This document shows positions 5,380 through 7,280 of a stretch of DNA of 7,280 bases, one piece after another. Below the pieces are notes generated by a model. The model made no database searches, had not been told where the DNA came from, and worked only from the letters and a program-made list of their open reading frames with translations. This DNA is from Actinomycetota bacterium. GTDB taxonomy: Bacteria > Actinomycetota > Acidimicrobiia > Acidimicrobiales > Ilumatobacteraceae. A program made the position numbers and the translations under genes. Within the stretch, counting starts at the first letter, position 1, and the number at the start of each line of letters is the position of its first letter. The DNA is taken from NCBI GenBank assembly GCA_009923685.1, contig RFTA01000026.1, forward strand, positions 1-7,280. Reading direction: 5' to 3'.

Positions 5380-6033
5380 ATGACGCCGATTGAGCTCGCA
5401 AAATTCATCGATCACACTTTGCTCGCCCCAGAAGCAACGGCACGCGACATCGTCAAATTATGCGAAGAGGCCAATGAGCTGAAAGTGGCCGCGATTTGTA
5501 TTTCGCCGTCGTTGTTGCCGATACCGCACCGATTATTGTCGGGCGAAATTGCGATCGCATGTGTAGCAGGCTTTCCATCCGGTGCGCATTACGGTGCAAC
5601 AAAAGCCTTTGAGGCTGGTGGTGCGGTTAAAAATGGTGCCACCGAAATCGACATGGTCGTCAATTTGGGTTTTGTCTTTAACTCGATGTGGCTTGAACTC
5701 GGCGAAGAGATTGCTGCGGTTCGTATGAGCATCTCAAAAACGGCGAAGTTGAAGGTGATAATTGAATCGGCAGCTTTGACCGACGAGCAAATAATTATGT
5801 CGTGTCGCGTGGCGGTCGCCAACGGTGCCGACTTCGTCAAGACCTCGACTGGTTTTCACAAATCAGGTGGGGCAAGCCTGCATGCCGTGCAATTGATGCG
5901 AGCAACCGTCGGCGACTCGGTCGGTGTCAAGGCAAGTGGTGGCATTCGAACGCGCGAATCTGCGATTTCAATGATCGAGGCCGGCGCAACGCGTCTTGGC
6001 ACATCTGCGACCCGCGCGATTTTGGCGGGTTAG
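5380..6033 (+). CDS. deoC: Deoxyribose-phosphate aldolase
   Basis: Cleaves 2-deoxyribose-5-phosphate to glyceraldehyde-3-phosphate and acetaldehyde, the last step in using the sugar of deoxynucleosides as carbon source. The 217-residue protein is a complete class I aldolase TIM barrel. The N-terminus LAKFIDHTLLAPEAT (6-20) is typical. The catalytic set is complete: D91 in EIDMVVNLG, the Schiff-base lysine K154 in FVKTSTGFHKSGGA, and K184 in VKASGGIRT, corresponding to E. coli D102, K167 and K201. The final ATRLGTSA segment (203-210) binds the substrate phosphate. The length is that of the short bacterial form. It is divergent from tdk and convergent with the dioxygenase gene, whose stop codon overlaps its own. 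With tdk and cdd nearby it belongs to a small deoxynucleoside-use neighbourhood. Confidence 0.96.
   Translation: MTPIELAKFIDHTLLAPEATARDIVKLCEEANELKVAAICISPSLLPIPHRLLSGEIAIACVAGFPSGAHYGATKAFEAGGAVKNGATEIDMVVNLGFVFNSMWLELGEEIAAVRMSISKTAKLKVIIESAALTDEQIIMSCRVAVANGADFVKTSTGFHKSGGASLHAVQLMRATVGDSVGVKASGGIRTRESAISMIEAGATRLGTSATRAILAG
6030..6033. other. Overlapping convergent stop codons (deoC / dioxygenase)
   Basis: TTAG holds the TAG stop of deoC (6031-6033) and, on the other strand, the TAA stop of the dioxygenase (6032-6030). This is the second convergent pair in the window with a 4-nt overlap. Confidence 0.95.
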
Positions 6034-6893
6034 TTAAAAAAACCGCTCATCTGCAGCGAGTTTCGTTGCAGCCAGTTGTCGCTCGGATAATTCGCCGTTG
6101 CATCGATCGCGTGAATCGTGTACGCATGTCTTGGTTTGTCGCTCGTGTTCGGCCCTGATCGATGGGGCAGCGTGCCGTTGAGCAAAACAAGAGTGCCGCG
6201 CGCGGCTTCGAGCGGCACGAGACCCTCAGTCGGATAGGGCGTGGCGTCAAAAATTTCGTTGTATGTCGACTTGCGATCTGGCGTCAGGCGATTGCGAGTC
6301 TTGACAGGTATGCGATGCCCGCCAGGCAGCGCCCAAAGACAACCGTTTTCAGTGGTGGCATCGTCAATGGCAAACCAAAAACCGATCACCGATTGAGGTT
6401 CTGTCCATAAATACGTGTGATCAACATGGCATGTGACTTCGCCGCCGATGCGAGGTTGCTTGAAAATATACATCGACTGCAACAGCTGTGCTTGTGTCAA
6501 CCCAACTGACTTTGCAACTGCTGCCAGGCGAGCAGAGTGGCTGAAATTTTTGAACACCTGGTCGAGATCATGCATCGCATGACCAAGTTTGTTCAAACAA
6601 AGGTGGGCGTCTTGACGTAATTCACCGCGTTCGTCGAATGCATCTTTTTCAAAAAAGCAACGGATTTTGTCGCCGCTGGTCAAAAAATAATCATCCGAAG
6701 CGTGCACAGCGGTGCCGTCGGCGGTGAACACGGTTGCTTCTTGTGGTGTCGGACAATATTTTTTCGCCAGAATCATCGCTTGCTCGCGAAGTTTCAAGCA
6801 ATCGCCGTCATCGACGAAGTTCGGCAAAACGAGATATCCGTTTTGGGCAAAAAATTCTGTTTGCGCCTTAGTCAGGCCGTCTTCAGTGATCAT
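6030..6893 (-). CDS. Phytanoyl-CoA dioxygenase family protein, PHYHD1-like (Fe(II)/2-oxoglutarate oxygenase)
   Basis: A 287-residue non-haem iron oxygenase of the PhyH family, a double-stranded beta-helix protein that couples 2-oxoglutarate decarboxylation to substrate hydroxylation. The iron triad is H156 and D158 in TCHVDHTYL plus H244 in LPHRSG; R255, eleven residues after H244 in KPRHAYTIH, fits the 2-oxoglutarate carboxylate-binding arginine of human PhyH. The blocks MYIFKQPRIGGEV (141-153), DDATTENGCLWALPGGHR (177-194) and NWLQRN (273-278) closely resemble animal PHYHD1 as I remember it, more than phytanoyl-CoA hydroxylase itself. The length also matches PHYHD1. The physiological substrate is unknown. 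The start ATG is at 6893, 5 nt after the cdd stop, so the two genes are probably co-transcribed. No signal peptide or membrane segment is visible. Confidence 0.9.
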   Translation of the reverse strand: MITEDGLTKAQTEFFAQNGYLVLPNFVDDGDCLKLREQAMILAKKYCPTPQEATVFTADGTAVHASDDYFLTSGDKIRCFFEKDAFDERGELRQDAHLCLNKLGHAMHDLDQVFKNFSHSARLAAVAKSVGLTQAQLLQSMYIFKQPRIGGEVTCHVDHTYLWTEPQSVIGFWFAIDDATTENGCLWALPGGHRIPVKTRNRLTPDRKSTYNEIFDATPYPTEGLVPLEAARGTLVLLNGTLPHRSGPNTSDKPRHAYTIHAIDATANYPSDNWLQRNSLQMSGFFN

Positions 6894-6898
6894 CGTGA

Positions 6899-7280
6899 CT
6901 AATCAGCTTCGGGGTTGACGAAGACAGATTCTTCAGGAAACGCGACCGGCAACATTTCACTTAGCTTGCGCGGTTCACCGTTGACTTCAAGCAACATGTT
7001 TGCACCGCCGTGTTCCCACAACAGTTGTCGACATCGACCGCACGGCGTCACGGCTTCGTCGTTGCCAACCGTGCAGATTGCAATAAGTCGACCGCCCCCA
7101 GATCGCGCCAATTCGCTGACGATTCCGCACTCGGCACAAAGAGTCAAACCATATGAAGCATTCTCGACGTTGCAACCGGTGATTATTCGTCCGTCATCGA
7201 CGAGGGCGGCTGCACCAACTCTGAACTTCGAATATGGCGCATAGGCATTTTTCGCCACCGTCAGAGCGGTGGCTCGGAGC
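6899..7280 (-). CDS. cdd: Cytidine deaminase, 5' end beyond the window
   Basis: Homotetrameric zinc cytidine deaminase, converting cytidine and deoxycytidine to uridine and deoxyuridine. The frame remains open to the right edge (LRATALTVAKNAYAPYSKF...), and the family normally has these residues plus about five to ten more, so the GTG at 7258 is an internal valine and the true start lies outside. Counting from that valine, visible landmarks are YAPYSKFRVGAA (6-17), the substrate-binding NVENASYG (30-37), the zinc ligand C41 and catalytic E43 in LCAECG, and the zinc ligands C73 and C76 in TPCGRCRQLLWEHGG. The pattern closely resembles the Mycobacterium enzyme, supporting an actinobacterial host. 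The C-terminus ends in an acidic VNPEAD tail. Stop TAG at 6901-6899, followed after 5 nt by the dioxygenase gene on the same strand. Confidence 0.94.
   Translation of the reverse strand, partial: LRATALTVAKNAYAPYSKFRVGAAALVDDGRIITGCNVENASYGLTLCAECGIVSELARSGGGRLIAICTVGNDEAVTPCGRCRQLLWEHGGANMLLEVNGEPRKLSEMLPVAFPEESVFVNPEAD

Noticed and set aside
5309..5401. Extended thymidine kinase N-terminus (extra 31 residues from 5401)
   Set aside because: The extension is unlike the family, would overlap the first 22 bases of deoC, and the internal ATG at 5308 gives the conserved MATLRFNYGTMGSGKS start.
6011..6029. Inverted repeat CCCGC/GCGGG with a 9-nt loop at the end of deoC, a possible terminator
   Set aside because: It lies within the deoC coding end and is followed on the + strand by an A tract, not a T tract; on the - strand the T run comes before the hairpin. 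It does not have the form of an intrinsic terminator for either gene.
6899..7258. Cytidine deaminase starting at GTG 7258
   Set aside because: The frame continues to the window edge with residues that match the usual N-terminal helix of the family, so this codon is an internal valine and the gene is cut by the edge.

Overview
The window is a gene-dense piece of a bacterial chromosome, roughly half G+C by eye, with ten protein-coding genes, almost no intergenic DNA, and no RNA gene, CRISPR array or mobile element that I can see. The organism is probably an actinomycete-phylum bacterium, perhaps an Acidimicrobiia-like plankton lineage. This rests on remembered family resemblance, not a search: the cytidine deaminase has the actinobacterial 'LCAECGIVS...GGGRL...PCGRCRQLLWEHGG' style, the thymidine kinase has the 'CWCGARAT' zinc region, and the FKBP has a short charged N-terminal extension before 'VSVHYVGVAWST'.

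Left part (1-4318, all + strand): a five-gene operon for an unusual acidic amino sugar. The order is kdnB-like Fe-dependent alcohol oxidase (5' end cut off by the window edge), kdnA-like PLP aminotransferase, a small GT2 glycosyltransferase, a NeuB/SpsE-type ulosonate synthase with a C-terminal SAF domain, and an SpsF/NeuA-type cytidylyltransferase. In Shewanella, KdnB and KdnA convert Kdo to 8-amino-3,8-dideoxy-Kdo (Kdo8N). Here they sit with a NeuB-type PEP-condensing synthase and an SpsF-type CMP-transferase rather than the classical KdsA/KdsB enzymes. The simplest reading is that the synthase makes a 3-deoxy-ulosonic acid, KdnB/KdnA replace the terminal hydroxyl with an amine, the cytidylyltransferase makes the CMP-sugar, and the glycosyltransferase helps build a surface glycan. 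If the host is a monoderm without LPS, the end product is not lipid A/core and may be undescribed.

Middle (4332-4706, +): an FKBP-type prolyl isomerase 13 nt downstream of the sugar genes, probably co-transcribed with them.

Right part (4703-7280): deoxynucleoside salvage genes on alternating strands. They are tdk (-), deoC (+, divergent from tdk across a 71-bp region with a 10-bp perfect palindrome), a PHYHD1-like Fe(II)/2-oxoglutarate dioxygenase (-), and cdd (-, 5' end beyond the window). The dioxygenase follows cdd by 5 nt, so the two look like one operon. Both convergent gene pairs (FKBP/tdk and deoC/dioxygenase) overlap by 4 nt at their stop codons, leaving no room for ordinary terminators between them.
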